Shown piece by piece: positions 19,355 to 29,424 of a DNA stretch of 64,000 bases. The stretch's first letter is position 1; each line of letters opens with the position of its first letter. This stretch comes from Vibrio hepatarius. GTDB lineage: Bacteria > Pseudomonadota > Gammaproteobacteria > Enterobacterales > Vibrionaceae. The translations under genes and the position numbers were made by a program. The DNA is taken from assembly GCF_001274785.1 (NCBI RefSeq), contig NZ_LHPI01000009.1, positions 124,001 to 188,000 on the forward strand, read 5' to 3'. Below the pieces are notes generated by a model. That model saw nothing but the letters and a program-made list of their open reading frames with translations, ran no database searches and was not told where the DNA came from.

Positions 19355-20176
19355 TTAGTTAACTGAGATGTAGCCTTTTTGGTCAACAATTGACTGCGCT
19401 TCATCAGTTAGCATCCAATCTAGGAATTTCTGAGTTTCAGCTGATGGTTGACCTTTCTTGTATAGAACTAGGAAAGGACGAGCCACTTTGTAAGAACCGT
19501 TTTTCACGTTGTCTACGTTTGCGTCAACGCCGTCGATTGCTAGTGCGTGAACAGTGTTATCGACTGTACCTAGAGAGATGTAGCCGATTGCGTAAGGGTT
19601 AGATGCAACCATAGTTTTAAGTGCACCGTTACCGTTCGCTACTTGAGCACGTTGAGAAATCGCCGATACTTTCTTACCAGAGATTTTCATTTTTAGAGAC
19701 ATGATGTCTTCGAAAGCACCACGAGTACCAGATGCGGTATCACGAGTAATCGCTACGATTGGTTTGTCTTCACCACCAACATCTTTCCAGTTAGTCACTT
19801 CGCCTTTGTAGATTGCAGACACTTGCTCTGCAGTCAGACCTTTAAGGCCATTCTTAGGGTTTACTACAACTGCGATACCGTCGCGAGCAACCACTTCTTC
19901 AATTAGAGATGGTTCTTTTTCAGAGTCTTTTAGGTTACGAGAAGACATACCTAAGTCCGCTGAACCGTTCTTAGCTGCTTTTACACCAGCAGAAGAACCT
20001 GGGCCTTGAACTTCAATAAATACGTTCGAGTTCTTCTTCATGTATGTTTCAGAGAAAACTTCCATCAGTGGAGTTACGCTGCTAGAGCCCACTGCAGAGA
20101 TAGTTTCTTTAGCAGAAACAGGAGTCACTGCCATTGCGCCTAGAAGTGCGATTGCACCGATAACTGTCTTTTTCAT
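19355..20176 (-). CDS. pstS: Periplasmic phosphate-binding protein
   Basis: 273 residues from the ATG at 20176, which has AAGGA seven bases upstream; a GTG one codon earlier is less likely. A signal peptide ends near residue 22 (AVTPVSA-KETIS). The mature protein has the PstS phosphate loop (AVGSSSVTPLMEVF) and ITRDTASGTRGAFEDI near residue 135. It is about 275 residues, the short PstS type common in Vibrio and Pseudomonas, rather than the longer E. coli type. It delivers phosphate to PstCAB. PhoB-like sites lie upstream. Confidence 0.95.
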   Translation of the reverse strand: MKKTVIGAIALLGAMAVTPVSAKETISAVGSSSVTPLMEVFSETYMKKNSNVFIEVQGPGSSAGVKAAKNGSADLGMSSRNLKDSEKEPSLIEEVVARDGIAVVVNPKNGLKGLTAEQVSAIYKGEVTNWKDVGGEDKPIVAITRDTASGTRGAFEDIMSLKMKISGKKVSAISQRAQVANGNGALKTMVASNPYAIGYISLGTVDNTVHALAIDGVDANVDNVKNGSYKVARPFLVLYKKGQPSAETQKFLDWMLTDEAQSIVDQKGYISVN

Positions 20177-20242
20177 CACAATATCCTTAATTGGCTACAT
20201 TGCCGTTTGTGTTTCACTTGAACGGTGCTCACTTTAGAACTC

Positions 20243-20286
20243 GAATATGACAGTTGTGTTTCACTTAGTTGAAGCCTACATGACAG
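20243..20286 (-). promoter_or_regulatory. Candidate PhoB-binding region (Pho box repeats) upstream of pstS
   Basis: On the minus strand the PhoB half-site CTGTCAT occurs at 20286-20280 and again at 20253-20247. The two copies are exactly 33 bases (3 x 11) apart, in phase with the 11-base repeat unit of Pho boxes, although the intervening units are weak matches. The nearer copy is about 70 bases before the pstS start. Phosphate-starvation control through PhoB is inferred. Confidence 0.6.
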
Positions 20287-22195
<1,909 letters not shown>

Positions 22196-22212
22196 TTCAT
22201 TGAGCACAGAAC

Positions 22213-22248
22213 AAAAAAAAGGGGTTACTCATCGTAACCCCTTTTTTT
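22213..22248. terminator. Bidirectional terminator between chemoreceptor and helicase genes
   Basis: An 8-bp stem (GGGGTTAC at 22221-22228, GTAACCCC at 22234-22241) is flanked by eight A residues on the left and seven T residues on the right. It can serve both convergent genes. Confidence 0.93.
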
Positions 22249-22249
22249 A

Positions 22250-23593
22250 TTATTCGTCGTCGGCTTTAGGCGCGACTTTCTTTTTCGGTATAAACACCGA
22301 ATCGCCCACCGCCACATTTTGGTAGAAGGCTTTATCGCGCTGCGCTGGCTTCTTAGCCACTTTCTTCGCTTGAGGCTTGGCTTTCTTGCTCGACTTCACC
22401 TTACCACGGAAATCTGGCTTGCGCGGCTTAAGCCCTTTGAACTTACCTTTTAGCCCTTCTAACTCTGAGAATTGAAGATCTTGTTGAAGGTAAGCTTCAA
22501 CGCGCTTAAAACTGTCCCAGTCTTTTGGTCCAACTAGCGAGATCGCATCACCTTTGTTACCGGCACGGCCAGTACGACCAACACGGTGAACGTATTCTTC
22601 AGTGTGCTTCGGCATATCAAAGTTGATCACGTGAGTCACGTTAGCAATGTCCAAGCCACGTGAAGCAACATCAGTAGTAACCAGAATCTTAAACACACCA
22701 CGCTCAAACTGGCTCATGATAGTATTACGCTGAGTCTGGTTGAGGTTACCGCTTAAGGCGATCGCTTTGAGTTTCTGCTCGTTGAGCTTTTCGGTCAAAC
22801 GGTCAGTGTCTGCACGCGTTGCCGTGAAAATGATCAGTTGTTTGTACTGAGCTTCTTCTAGCACACGTTCAAGAATCGCTTCTTTATGGTCTAGGTGGTC
22901 ACACAAATAGAATTTCTGCGTGATGTCTTTGTGCTCTTCATTCGAAACACCAACCGCGATACGTTTTGGCGCGTCTTGCATCTCAAAAGCAATTTCATTG
23001 ACTTCTGCATGGTCAAGTGTCGCAGAAAACATTAATGTCTGACGACGACGGTGCTTAGCAGCATTGTGAATACGACGAAGCTCTGGTGCAAAACCCAGAT
23101 CCAGCATGCGGTCTGCTTCATCCAGTACGAGTGTTTCCAAGCCGTCTAAATATAGAGAGCGGTGCTCAAGATGGTCAGCTAGGCGTCCTGGCGTCGCAAC
23201 GATGAATTTCGGGTAACGACGCAGCGCTTTCACTTGGTCGTTAAAGTTTTCACCACCTACGATCAGTGTCGCTTCGTATGACAATCCAGACAGCATTGAA
23301 CGCAACTCAGTATAAACCTGCTTGGCCAACTCACGCGTGGGAGCCAAAATTAAACCACGTGGGTCTTTCGCAGAGAATGCTTTGTTCTTTAGCGACTTAT
23401 GTAACATAGGAAGAACAAAAGCCAGCGTTTTACCCGAACCTGTTTTTGACGAAGCCAAAAGATCCTTACCAGCAATAGCCACTGGAATGGCTTTCTGTTG
23501 GATCTCTGTAGCTTGCTTAAAATCGAAGTGCTTTAGGGTCTTAAGTAAGCGATTGTCTAAACCTAAATCTTTGAAGTGCAAAGTATTCTCCAT
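22250..23593 (-). CDS. DEAD-box ATP-dependent RNA helicase (RhlE/SrmB-like)
   Basis: 447 residues. Core motifs are all present: Q-motif region (FKQATEIQQKAIP), Walker A SSKTGSGKT near residue 54, PTRELA, VLDEADRMLD near 158, FSATLD near 188 and HRVGRTGRAGNKGDA near 345. A lysine-rich tail (residues about 385-447) probably binds RNA. Such helicases unwind short RNA duplexes during ribosome assembly, mRNA decay or cold growth. The exact subfamily cannot be settled by eye. Confidence 0.94.
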   Translation of the reverse strand: MENTLHFKDLGLDNRLLKTLKHFDFKQATEIQQKAIPVAIAGKDLLASSKTGSGKTLAFVLPMLHKSLKNKAFSAKDPRGLILAPTRELAKQVYTELRSMLSGLSYEATLIVGGENFNDQVKALRRYPKFIVATPGRLADHLEHRSLYLDGLETLVLDEADRMLDLGFAPELRRIHNAAKHRRRQTLMFSATLDHAEVNEIAFEMQDAPKRIAVGVSNEEHKDITQKFYLCDHLDHKEAILERVLEEAQYKQLIIFTATRADTDRLTEKLNEQKLKAIALSGNLNQTQRNTIMSQFERGVFKILVTTDVASRGLDIANVTHVINFDMPKHTEEYVHRVGRTGRAGNKGDAISLVGPKDWDSFKRVEAYLQQDLQFSELEGLKGKFKGLKPRKPDFRGKVKSSKKAKPQAKKVAKKPAQRDKAFYQNVAVGDSVFIPKKKVAPKADDE

Positions 23594-23937
23594 CTGTGCA
23601 GCAGGTCTGTTCTACCGGCACATTGCAGCCGTTCAGAACGTGATAAATTTGAAAACAGGCTATGATACCGACATTTGTACAAAGTGGATAGTGATCACAG
23701 AAAATAAACTCTTGACGGGCTAAAAAAGCACAAAATTCACTCAACAAGCTGTGCAATTTTTGCTCTCACCAATGAGACATAAGTCAATTTATTTGATAAT
23801 TGCTTAAAAACTTGGGTTTTTTTAACTTTATTCTGCTTTTGGAAGCTTAGAATTACCACTACACTAATATGCGTTACTATACGATTATAAGGTATAGGAC
23901 GTTCCACATTGATACTAAAAACGCAAGGAGTTCAATT
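23594..23937. other. Intergenic region between divergent helicase and lpp genes
   Basis: About 340 AT-rich bases, including T runs near 23815-23825. It must contain both divergent promoters and possibly a long helicase 5' leader. No specific operator or RNA element is supported. Confidence 0.4.
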
Positions 23938-24186
23938 ATGAACAAAATGTTGATCGCAGCTGCAGCGTCTTCGGTTCTTCTACTAGCTGGCTGTGCTTCT
24001 GGTCCAGACGAAGAAACAACAGCAAAAATGGACGAGCTAAGCAACCAAGTTAGCCAACTAAGCCAAGACGTTCAGGCACTTCAATCTGACGTTCGTAAAT
24101 CTGGCGATGCGGCAATGGCAGCTCAAGAAGAAGCAGCACGCGCTAACGAGCGTATCGACAACATTGCTCAGTCTTACACTAAGTAA
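23938..24186 (+). CDS. lpp: Major outer-membrane (Braun) lipoprotein
   Basis: 82 residues from the ATG at 23938, which has AAGGAG upstream; the frame is open further upstream but the lipoprotein signal begins here. The lipobox LLAGC at about residues 16-20 gives an acylated cysteine. The mature part is a heptad-repeat coiled coil (MDELSNQVSQLSQDVQALQS), as in the trimeric Lpp. The C terminus is a lysine (QSYTK), the residue joined to peptidoglycan by L,D-transpeptidases. An L,D-transpeptidase gene lies convergently 59 bases away. Confidence 0.95.
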   Translation: MNKMLIAAAASSVLLLAGCASGPDEETTAKMDELSNQVSQLSQDVQALQSDVRKSGDAAMAAQEEAARANERIDNIAQSYTK

Positions 24187-24201
24187 TTAGTCATTATTAT
24201 T

Positions 24202-24233
24202 AAAAAAGGGTCTGCATTGCAGACCCTTTTTTT
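24202..24233. terminator. Bidirectional terminator between lpp and the L,D-transpeptidase gene
   Basis: An 8-bp stem (GGGTCTGC at 24208-24215, GCAGACCC at 24219-24226) with a very short loop is flanked by six A residues and seven T residues. It ends lpp and can also end the convergent operon. Confidence 0.92.
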
Positions 24234-24245
24234 ATTCAGATTATT

Positions 24246-25148
24246 TTAGAAAGAAGGAGGAACCACCTCAACTGGCACACCATTCTGTGCAGCAATTACG
24301 GCTCTCGCTTTGACTTCTGAATGATCAAACTCTTTCAGCCACCAGCTTAACTCTTGCGGTACAGTCAACGCTTCTTTTACGCCATCACTGCGAGTTAACG
24401 GCTCATGCGCTTCAACAAACACACTGCGATCTGGTTCTAGTGCCACTTTGATCGGTTCGTTGATGATGCGAACCTTCTCGCCCAATGTCACTTTCGGGAA
24501 CAACCATTCAATGTCTTTTGGCTCCATACGAATACAACCCGCACTGACGCGCAAGCCAATACCAAAGTCTTTATTGGTACCATGGATCAGGTATTCACCA
24601 TAGCCGTAAGCCAAGCGCAAAGCATACTCACCTAACGGGTTTTCAGGCCCAGCTTGCACTACATCTGGTAGTTCAATCCCTTTCGCACGGTATTCTTGAC
24701 GAATTGAAGCCGGAGGCGTCCAAGTCGGATTAGGACGTTTTTGGCTGATTGAGGTCTGCATCACTGGCGTATCGCGTCCGACGCGACCAATACCAACAGG
24801 GAAAATATGCACGATATTCGAGTTAGGCTCAAAATAGTACAGACGCAACTCCGCAAGGTTAACCACAACGCCTTGTCTCTCAACGTTTGGCAGTATCACT
24901 TGCGTCGGGATCGTCAGCACATAATCCACTTGCGGTAGAAAAGGGTCTACACCTTTATTTGCCGCCATTAACGGCAAAAAGCCCACATCATATTGTTTGG
25001 CGATCTCCGCCAACGTCTCACCTTCACTGATCTTGTGATATTGCGTACGTCCAACAATATTGCTTCCTTCAGGCGGCAGTTCATAACTTGCGGCAAATAC
25101 ATTACAAGCAAATATGCTGCAACCTAGCGCAATCAGCTTACGTAGCAT
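24246..25148 (-). CDS. L,D-transpeptidase (YkuD family, ErfK/YbiS-like)
   Basis: 300 residues. A signal peptide ends near residue 19 (NVFA-ASYEL). A LysM peptidoglycan-binding motif (KISEGETLAEIAKQYDVGF, about 38-60) precedes the YkuD catalytic domain. The active-site pattern is intact: HGTN, then SAGCIRM with the catalytic cysteine near residue 207. The closest E. coli relatives attach Lpp to peptidoglycan in the periplasm. The start overlaps the photolyase stop by 11 bases, so it is the last gene of that operon, and it faces lpp. Confidence 0.94.
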   Translation of the reverse strand: MLRKLIALGCSIFACNVFAASYELPPEGSNIVGRTQYHKISEGETLAEIAKQYDVGFLPLMAANKGVDPFLPQVDYVLTIPTQVILPNVERQGVVVNLAELRLYYFEPNSNIVHIFPVGIGRVGRDTPVMQTSISQKRPNPTWTPPASIRQEYRAKGIELPDVVQAGPENPLGEYALRLAYGYGEYLIHGTNKDFGIGLRVSAGCIRMEPKDIEWLFPKVTLGEKVRIINEPIKVALEPDRSVFVEAHEPLTRSDGVKEALTVPQELSWWLKEFDHSEVKARAVIAAQNGVPVEVVPPSF

Positions 25149-26565
25149 CCAAAGTATCCTTAGCGTTTTTATAATTCAGCAAGGTTATCTCTCTTTGCGC
25201 CTTGTGATCAACTATTGGTGGTGGATATGACAGCGCGCTAACATTGCTCCATTTCCAAGGTTGATGAACATACTTGTCCGGCACAGAAGCAAGCTCTGGG
25301 ATCCAACGTCGAACGAAACTGCCATCAGCATCAAAACGCTCTCCTTGGGTAACCGGATTAAAAATGCGGAAGTAAGGTTGACCGTCACAACCGGTTGACG
25401 CACACCATTGCCAACCGCCATTGTTGGCAGGGTAGTCACCGTCAATCAGTTTGCTCATGAAGTACGCTTCACCTACCCGCCAATCCACTTGCAGGTCTTT
25501 AATCAGGAAACTTGCGACAATCATTCGCAAACGGTTATGCATCCAACCTGTTTGGTTAAGCTGTTTCATTGCGGCATCGACAATCGGATAACCCGTATTG
25601 CCGGTTTTCCATGCCTCGATACGCGTTTGCGAGTTGTCCCAACGGAGCTGTTCCCCCCATTCAAGGAAGCTCTTGCCCATACTCAACTTTGGTTCGAAAT
25701 AGATTAGGTGCTGGTAGAATTCACGCCAGATCAATTCACTCTGCCATGTTTCACGCCCAGCACTCAGCGGCATCGACTGTTGGTACAAAACGCGAGCCAT
25801 ACATTGACGCACCGACAGTGCGCCAATCGCCAAATAAGGCGACAATCGGCTGGTCCCTTCGATAGCAGGAAAATCTCGCTTATCTTTGTAGTCATCCACA
25901 TCTTCGCTATTAAAGCGGCGCAAGGTTTGATAAATGCTTTCTGTATCGACGGCATAGTCTTCACTCGAAACTCGCGGATAACTGAACGTGCTGTCTTGGC
26001 TAAACTGGTACTCGCTAGTGTGTAACGACTCCGGTGGCAACACCGCTTCCACAGCCTTTTGTGGCACAACAGGAGCAAGCGATAGCTGACTTAGGTAGGC
26101 CTTTTTAAACGGAGTAAAGACTTTAAAGTACTGGTTTTGCTTATTGACGACCGTGCCCGGATTGAGGATACATTTGTCATCAAAACAATGAAGCGCTTTG
26201 TCTTGCGTCAATAACGCTTGTGCTAAGCGCTCATCACGTTTGACCTCATTCAACTCGTACTCTTTATTTAGGTACACATCATCGCAGCCCAACTCATCGG
26301 CCAACTCAGCAACTTTGTCAGCGCTGTCACTGAAACTCGCCACTTCTGCGTATAGCAACGGGATGTTCAAGTTCGCCAAGTCTTGCTGTAGCTCAAACAA
26401 ACGGCGATAAATAAAATCCGCTTGGATGGGTGCTAGCTCGTGTTGTTGCCACGTAGAGGGTGTCGCAACGAACAAAGCAACAACTGGCTTGTTGGTGTTA
26501 ATCGCGGCAAGAAGCGCACTGTTATCGTCTACGCGCAAATCGCGTCTGAACCAGACTAAGTTCAT
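25138..26565 (-). CDS. phrA: Deoxyribodipyrimidine photolyase (class I CPD)
   Basis: 475 residues, full length. It uses blue light and FADH- to split cyclobutane pyrimidine dimers. The N-terminal antenna-binding domain starts LVWFRRDLRVDDNSAL. The FAD-binding domain includes GRETWQSELIWREFYQHL near residue 265, TGWMHNRLRMIVASF near 335 and GDYPANNGGWQWCASTG near 375. The asparagine and tryptophan residues typical of CPD photolyases are in place. It begins two bases after the MerR gene stop, so regulator and enzyme are cotranscribed. A cryptochrome is less likely given the close CPD-photolyase pattern. Confidence 0.94.
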   Translation of the reverse strand: MNLVWFRRDLRVDDNSALLAAINTNKPVVALFVATPSTWQQHELAPIQADFIYRRLFELQQDLANLNIPLLYAEVASFSDSADKVAELADELGCDDVYLNKEYELNEVKRDERLAQALLTQDKALHCFDDKCILNPGTVVNKQNQYFKVFTPFKKAYLSQLSLAPVVPQKAVEAVLPPESLHTSEYQFSQDSTFSYPRVSSEDYAVDTESIYQTLRRFNSEDVDDYKDKRDFPAIEGTSRLSPYLAIGALSVRQCMARVLYQQSMPLSAGRETWQSELIWREFYQHLIYFEPKLSMGKSFLEWGEQLRWDNSQTRIEAWKTGNTGYPIVDAAMKQLNQTGWMHNRLRMIVASFLIKDLQVDWRVGEAYFMSKLIDGDYPANNGGWQWCASTGCDGQPYFRIFNPVTQGERFDADGSFVRRWIPELASVPDKYVHQPWKWSNVSALSYPPPIVDHKAQREITLLNYKNAKDTLDAT

Positions 26566-26567
26566 AA

Positions 26568-27365
26568 TCAGTCCTGTGTTGCATTCAGTACGTCAGACAA
26601 GAAGCATTCCCCATCGAAATTTTCTTGTACCTGACGAATGGCGGATTTTTGTTGTTCGGTTGAAGGTTTCTCACTGTAAATAGCCAGCGCTTGATAGTTG
26701 TCTGCCAAGTTAATATCGACTAGCCCTGAAACGTCCTCGACGTTGTCCATCAAAGTGACATTCCAGCTTTTATCAGAAAGATGTACCGCCCATAAACGGC
26801 TAGTAATGTCGCGACTGTCACCACAGTTGATCAACAAGCATTTGCCCGATTTCGCGGCTTTATTTTCGGATTCGATGATCGACTCCAGCTTAGAGACAAT
26901 CAGCGACGTAAACAGGCTGATTTGCAAAATACGCTGCGCACGTTTGATTGATTCCAATGCACTCAAAATCGGTGAAATGAACTGGCTTTCAACCACCTCA
27001 AGCGGGTACTCTTTCAAAACCGTATTGATGACCGATTCCGCTTTTGAACGGCGAAGTGACGCCAGAGCATTGAGTAGCGGTTCGACTTCTTCTAAATAGT
27101 CAGATTGCTCGGAACCCACACCACTCGGTGTCATGTTGGCTTCCAAAAGACCTTTCACTTTGCCAATCGAAACCCCTTTACTGAGCCAGCTTTGGATCAA
27201 TTTGATCAACGCGATGTCTTGATCGGTATACAGGCGGTGGCCCTTCTCCGTTCTTTGTGGCTGCACCAAGTTATAACGGCGTTGCCATGCACGCAGAGTC
27301 ACGGGCTTAACTCCGGTTAACTCTGACACTTCTCGGATGGCGTACAATTTTTCACTACAGCCCAT
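26568..27365 (-). CDS. MerR-family regulator, LitR/CarH-like without a visible B12 site
   Basis: 265 residues. The N-terminal winged helix is of MerR type (YAIREVSELTGVKPVTLRAW, RRYNLVQPQRTEKGHRLYT). The C-terminal part has the size and helical layout of the CarH/LitR sensor region, but the cobalamin-binding D/E-x-H-x-x-G motif is absent. MerR proteins of this shape beside photolyase genes control light-inducible genes in other proteobacteria, some with a separate LOV photoreceptor. The gene overlaps the upstream DUF523 gene by 11 bases. Family is sure; light control is inferred. Confidence 0.85.
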   Translation of the reverse strand: MGCSEKLYAIREVSELTGVKPVTLRAWQRRYNLVQPQRTEKGHRLYTDQDIALIKLIQSWLSKGVSIGKVKGLLEANMTPSGVGSEQSDYLEEVEPLLNALASLRRSKAESVINTVLKEYPLEVVESQFISPILSALESIKRAQRILQISLFTSLIVSKLESIIESENKAAKSGKCLLINCGDSRDITSRLWAVHLSDKSWNVTLMDNVEDVSGLVDINLADNYQALAIYSEKPSTEQQKSAIRQVQENFDGECFLSDVLNATQD

Positions 27366-28305
27366 AACGTAAACGTAACTCCTGTGGGTAAGGTTCCAAG
27401 TATTTTTGTTGCTCTAGGTACTCGTCTGGATGCGTCTTCAAATAGTGCTTAATCAGCGTCAAAGGCGCGAGCAGTGGCAACAGGCCAACTCGATAATCAT
27501 CTATCACTTGGCGAAGCTCGGCTTTCTCTTTCTTATCCAGATTGCGCTTGAAATATCCTTGTAAGTGCATCAAGACATTGGTGTTGTTTTTTCGTGTTGC
27601 GCGGTAAGCCATCGCCTTCATCAAACCCACTCGATATAGTTGGTAAAACTCTTCGAGGTCGTAATCTTTTATATTGGCCACCAAGCGACCTAACTCTTTG
27701 TATGAGTTAGGGTGATGCGCCATAAGCGTGAGTTTATAACGGGAGTGGAACGCAATGATACTGCCACGACTGAGATCGTTGCCAACTGACTGATAAAAGT
27801 CATACAGCGTAAACACACGTGTGATGAAGTTTTCTTTGAGGATTGGATCATTCAGTCTGCCGTCTTCTTCGACTGGCAACCAAGGCATCTTTTGCATCAA
27901 TTCGTTGGTATACAATCCGACGCCAATGTTTTCAGCACCGTTATTTTTATAAACCTTGACGCGCTCCATGCCACAAGTGGGTGACTTCGCACAGACGATA
28001 TAACCGCACAATTGTGCTTCTTCAAGCTCGGCGACTTTACTCTTTGAGTACTCTACCATCGCTTGCGTGTGGTCTTTAGTAGAGTCTTTAGTTTCCACCA
28101 ATGCCAAACGCTCGTCGTTGGAGATCAAGCGGATTGTTGGCCTAGGAACAGGCATTCCCATCCCTACCTCAGGGCAAACGGAAACGAACTGAAAATAAGG
28201 TGCCAGCTCTTTCGTCACAAACTTGCTCACTTTATGCCCAGAGTCAAAGCGCACTTTCTCACCTAGAACGCAGGAACTGATGCCAATATTAATGTTGTTG
28301 CTCAT
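27355..28305 (-). CDS. DUF523 and DUF1722 domain protein (YbgA-like)
   Basis: About 316 residues from the ATG at 28305, which has TTTGGAG upstream; a TTG 12 bases earlier is less likely. Residues about 5-150 form the DUF523 domain with conserved cysteines (GISSCVLGEKVRFD and CAKSPTCGMERVKVY). Residues about 190-310 form the DUF1722/YbgA domain. The biochemical role is not established. Fusions of these domains often sit beside photolyase genes, as here, where it is the first gene of the operon. Two matched palindromes lie directly upstream. Confidence 0.9.
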   Translation of the reverse strand: MSNNINIGISSCVLGEKVRFDSGHKVSKFVTKELAPYFQFVSVCPEVGMGMPVPRPTIRLISNDERLALVETKDSTKDHTQAMVEYSKSKVAELEEAQLCGYIVCAKSPTCGMERVKVYKNNGAENIGVGLYTNELMQKMPWLPVEEDGRLNDPILKENFITRVFTLYDFYQSVGNDLSRGSIIAFHSRYKLTLMAHHPNSYKELGRLVANIKDYDLEEFYQLYRVGLMKAMAYRATRKNNTNVLMHLQGYFKRNLDKKEKAELRQVIDDYRVGLLPLLAPLTLIKHYLKTHPDEYLEQQKYLEPYPQELRLRYGL

Positions 28306-28326
28306 GCCAATCTCCAAACGAACTGT

Positions 28327-28349
28327 TATACAGATTTAATTCTTGTATA
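28327..28349. promoter_or_regulatory. Palindrome 1 upstream of the photolyase operon (LitR-box-like)
   Basis: TATACA-N11-TGTATA, extendable by one base on each side. It lies 22 bases before the DUF523/DUF1722 start and has the same architecture as the second palindrome, centred 46 bases away. It resembles operators of LitR-type MerR regulators, recalled from memory as T(G/A)TACA-N12-TGTA(C/T)A; the spacer here is 11. Confidence 0.65.
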
Positions 28350-28372
28350 AGTTTTAGCACAACCAAACATAT

Positions 28373-28395
28373 TGTACAAAAATTATTTTTGTATA
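28373..28395. promoter_or_regulatory. Palindrome 2 upstream of the photolyase operon (LitR-box-like)
   Basis: TGTACA-N11-TGTATA. The symmetry extends inward, giving arms TGTACAAAAA and TTTTTGTATA with one mismatch. The pairing with an identical-spacing site 46 bases away suggests two operators for one dimeric regulator, most simply the MerR-type protein encoded in the operon. Confidence 0.65.
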
Positions 28396-28444
28396 TGACC
28401 TGTAATATTTTGCTTTGAGTGATCGGTTTTAAATTGCACAGCTG

Positions 28445-28473
28445 AAGCAATCGTTTTTCCGAATCGATTGCTT
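28445..28473. repeat. Perfect 9-bp inverted repeat in the deoD upstream region
   Basis: AAGCAATCG at 28445-28453 and CGATTGCTT at 28465-28473 are perfect inverted copies separated by 11 bases. The site lies about 180 bases before deoD. No T tract follows, so it is more likely an operator or a leader hairpin than a terminator. No known regulator could be matched. Confidence 0.6.
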
Positions 28474-28651
28474 TACCACTTTCAACAGAAAACGTTATTA
28501 ATGATTTTCTTTAACGATCTAAGGGGTGGTTTTGTGACATACTTCTCAAGGATAGCGAGTATTGCTAGCTAGTATTGCCTCAACAGATTTTTGAGAATCA
28601 ACAAAATTAGTAATCAGTTCCTGATTTACTAGTAAACTTGGAGTAACAACT

Positions 28652-29362
28652 ATGGCAACCCCACATATTAACGCTCAACCAGGTGATTTCGCTGAAACTG
28701 TACTGATGCCGGGCGACCCGCTTCGCGCGAAGTACATCGCAGAAACATTCTTGGAAGATGTAAAACAAGTTTGTGATGTTCGTAACATGTTCGGCTTTAC
28801 TGGCACTTACAAAGGTAAAAAAGTATCAGTAATGGGTCACGGTATGGGTATCCCTTCATGCTGCATCTACGTACACGAGCTAATCGCTGAGTACGGCGTT
28901 AAAAATGTAATCCGCGTGGGCAGCTGTGGTGCAGTACGTGACGACGTAAAACTAATGGACGTTGTTATCGGTATGGGCGCTTCTACAGATTCTAAAGTGA
29001 ACCGTATCCGTTTCAACAACCATGACTTCGCAGCGATCGCTGATTACGGTCTACTAGAAGAAGCGGTTAACCAAGCGCGTGCTCAAAACGTGCCTGTGAA
29101 AGTGGGTAACGTATTCTCTGCAGACCTTTTCTACACACCTGAAGCAGACATCTTCGAGAAGATGGAAAAACTTGGCATTCTAGGTGTAGATATGGAAGCT
29201 GCCGGTATCTACGGCGTTGCGGCAGACCTAGGTGCCAAAGCACTGACTATCCTAACCGTATCTGACCACATCATCCGTGGTGAAAAACTAAGCTCAGAAG
29301 AACGTCAGAAGTCGTTCAATGACATGATGAAAGTTGCTCTTGAAACTGCAATCAACATCTAA
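28652..29362 (+). CDS. deoD: Purine-nucleoside phosphorylase, DeoD type
   Basis: 236 residues, the usual length. It cleaves purine (deoxy)nucleosides with phosphate to free base and (deoxy)ribose-1-phosphate. Motifs are clear: [20 protein letters not shown] at the start, the phosphate site [12 protein letters not shown] near residue 87, and [12 protein letters not shown] near 179 with the DeoD-type nucleoside site. The catalytic aspartate is in [10 protein letters not shown] near 204. GGAGT precedes the ATG. A 9-bp stem-loop separates it from the next gene, so that gene may share some of its transcript. Confidence 0.97.
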   Translation: MATPHINAQPGDFAETVLMPGDPLRAKYIAETFLEDVKQVCDVRNMFGFTGTYKGKKVSVMGHGMGIPSCCIYVHELIAEYGVKNVIRVGSCGAVRDDVKLMDVVIGMGASTDSKVNRIRFNNHDFAAIADYGLLEEAVNQARAQNVPVKVGNVFSADLFYTPEADIFEKMEKLGILGVDMEAAGIYGVAADLGAKALTILTVSDHIIRGEKLSSEERQKSFNDMMKVALETAINI

Positions 29363-29375
29363 TCGCTTTACCTTT

Positions 29376-29399
29376 GCTGCCAGAACTCACTCTGGCAGC
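29376..29399 (+). other. Stem-loop after deoD
   Basis: GCTGCCAGA at 29376-29384 pairs perfectly with TCTGGCAGC at 29391-29399 across a six-base loop. No T run follows, so it is not a standard terminator. It may protect the deoD 3' end or attenuate reading into the next gene. Confidence 0.55.
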
Positions 29400-29424
29400 C
29401 TGAATAATCCCGAGGGGGAGAATA

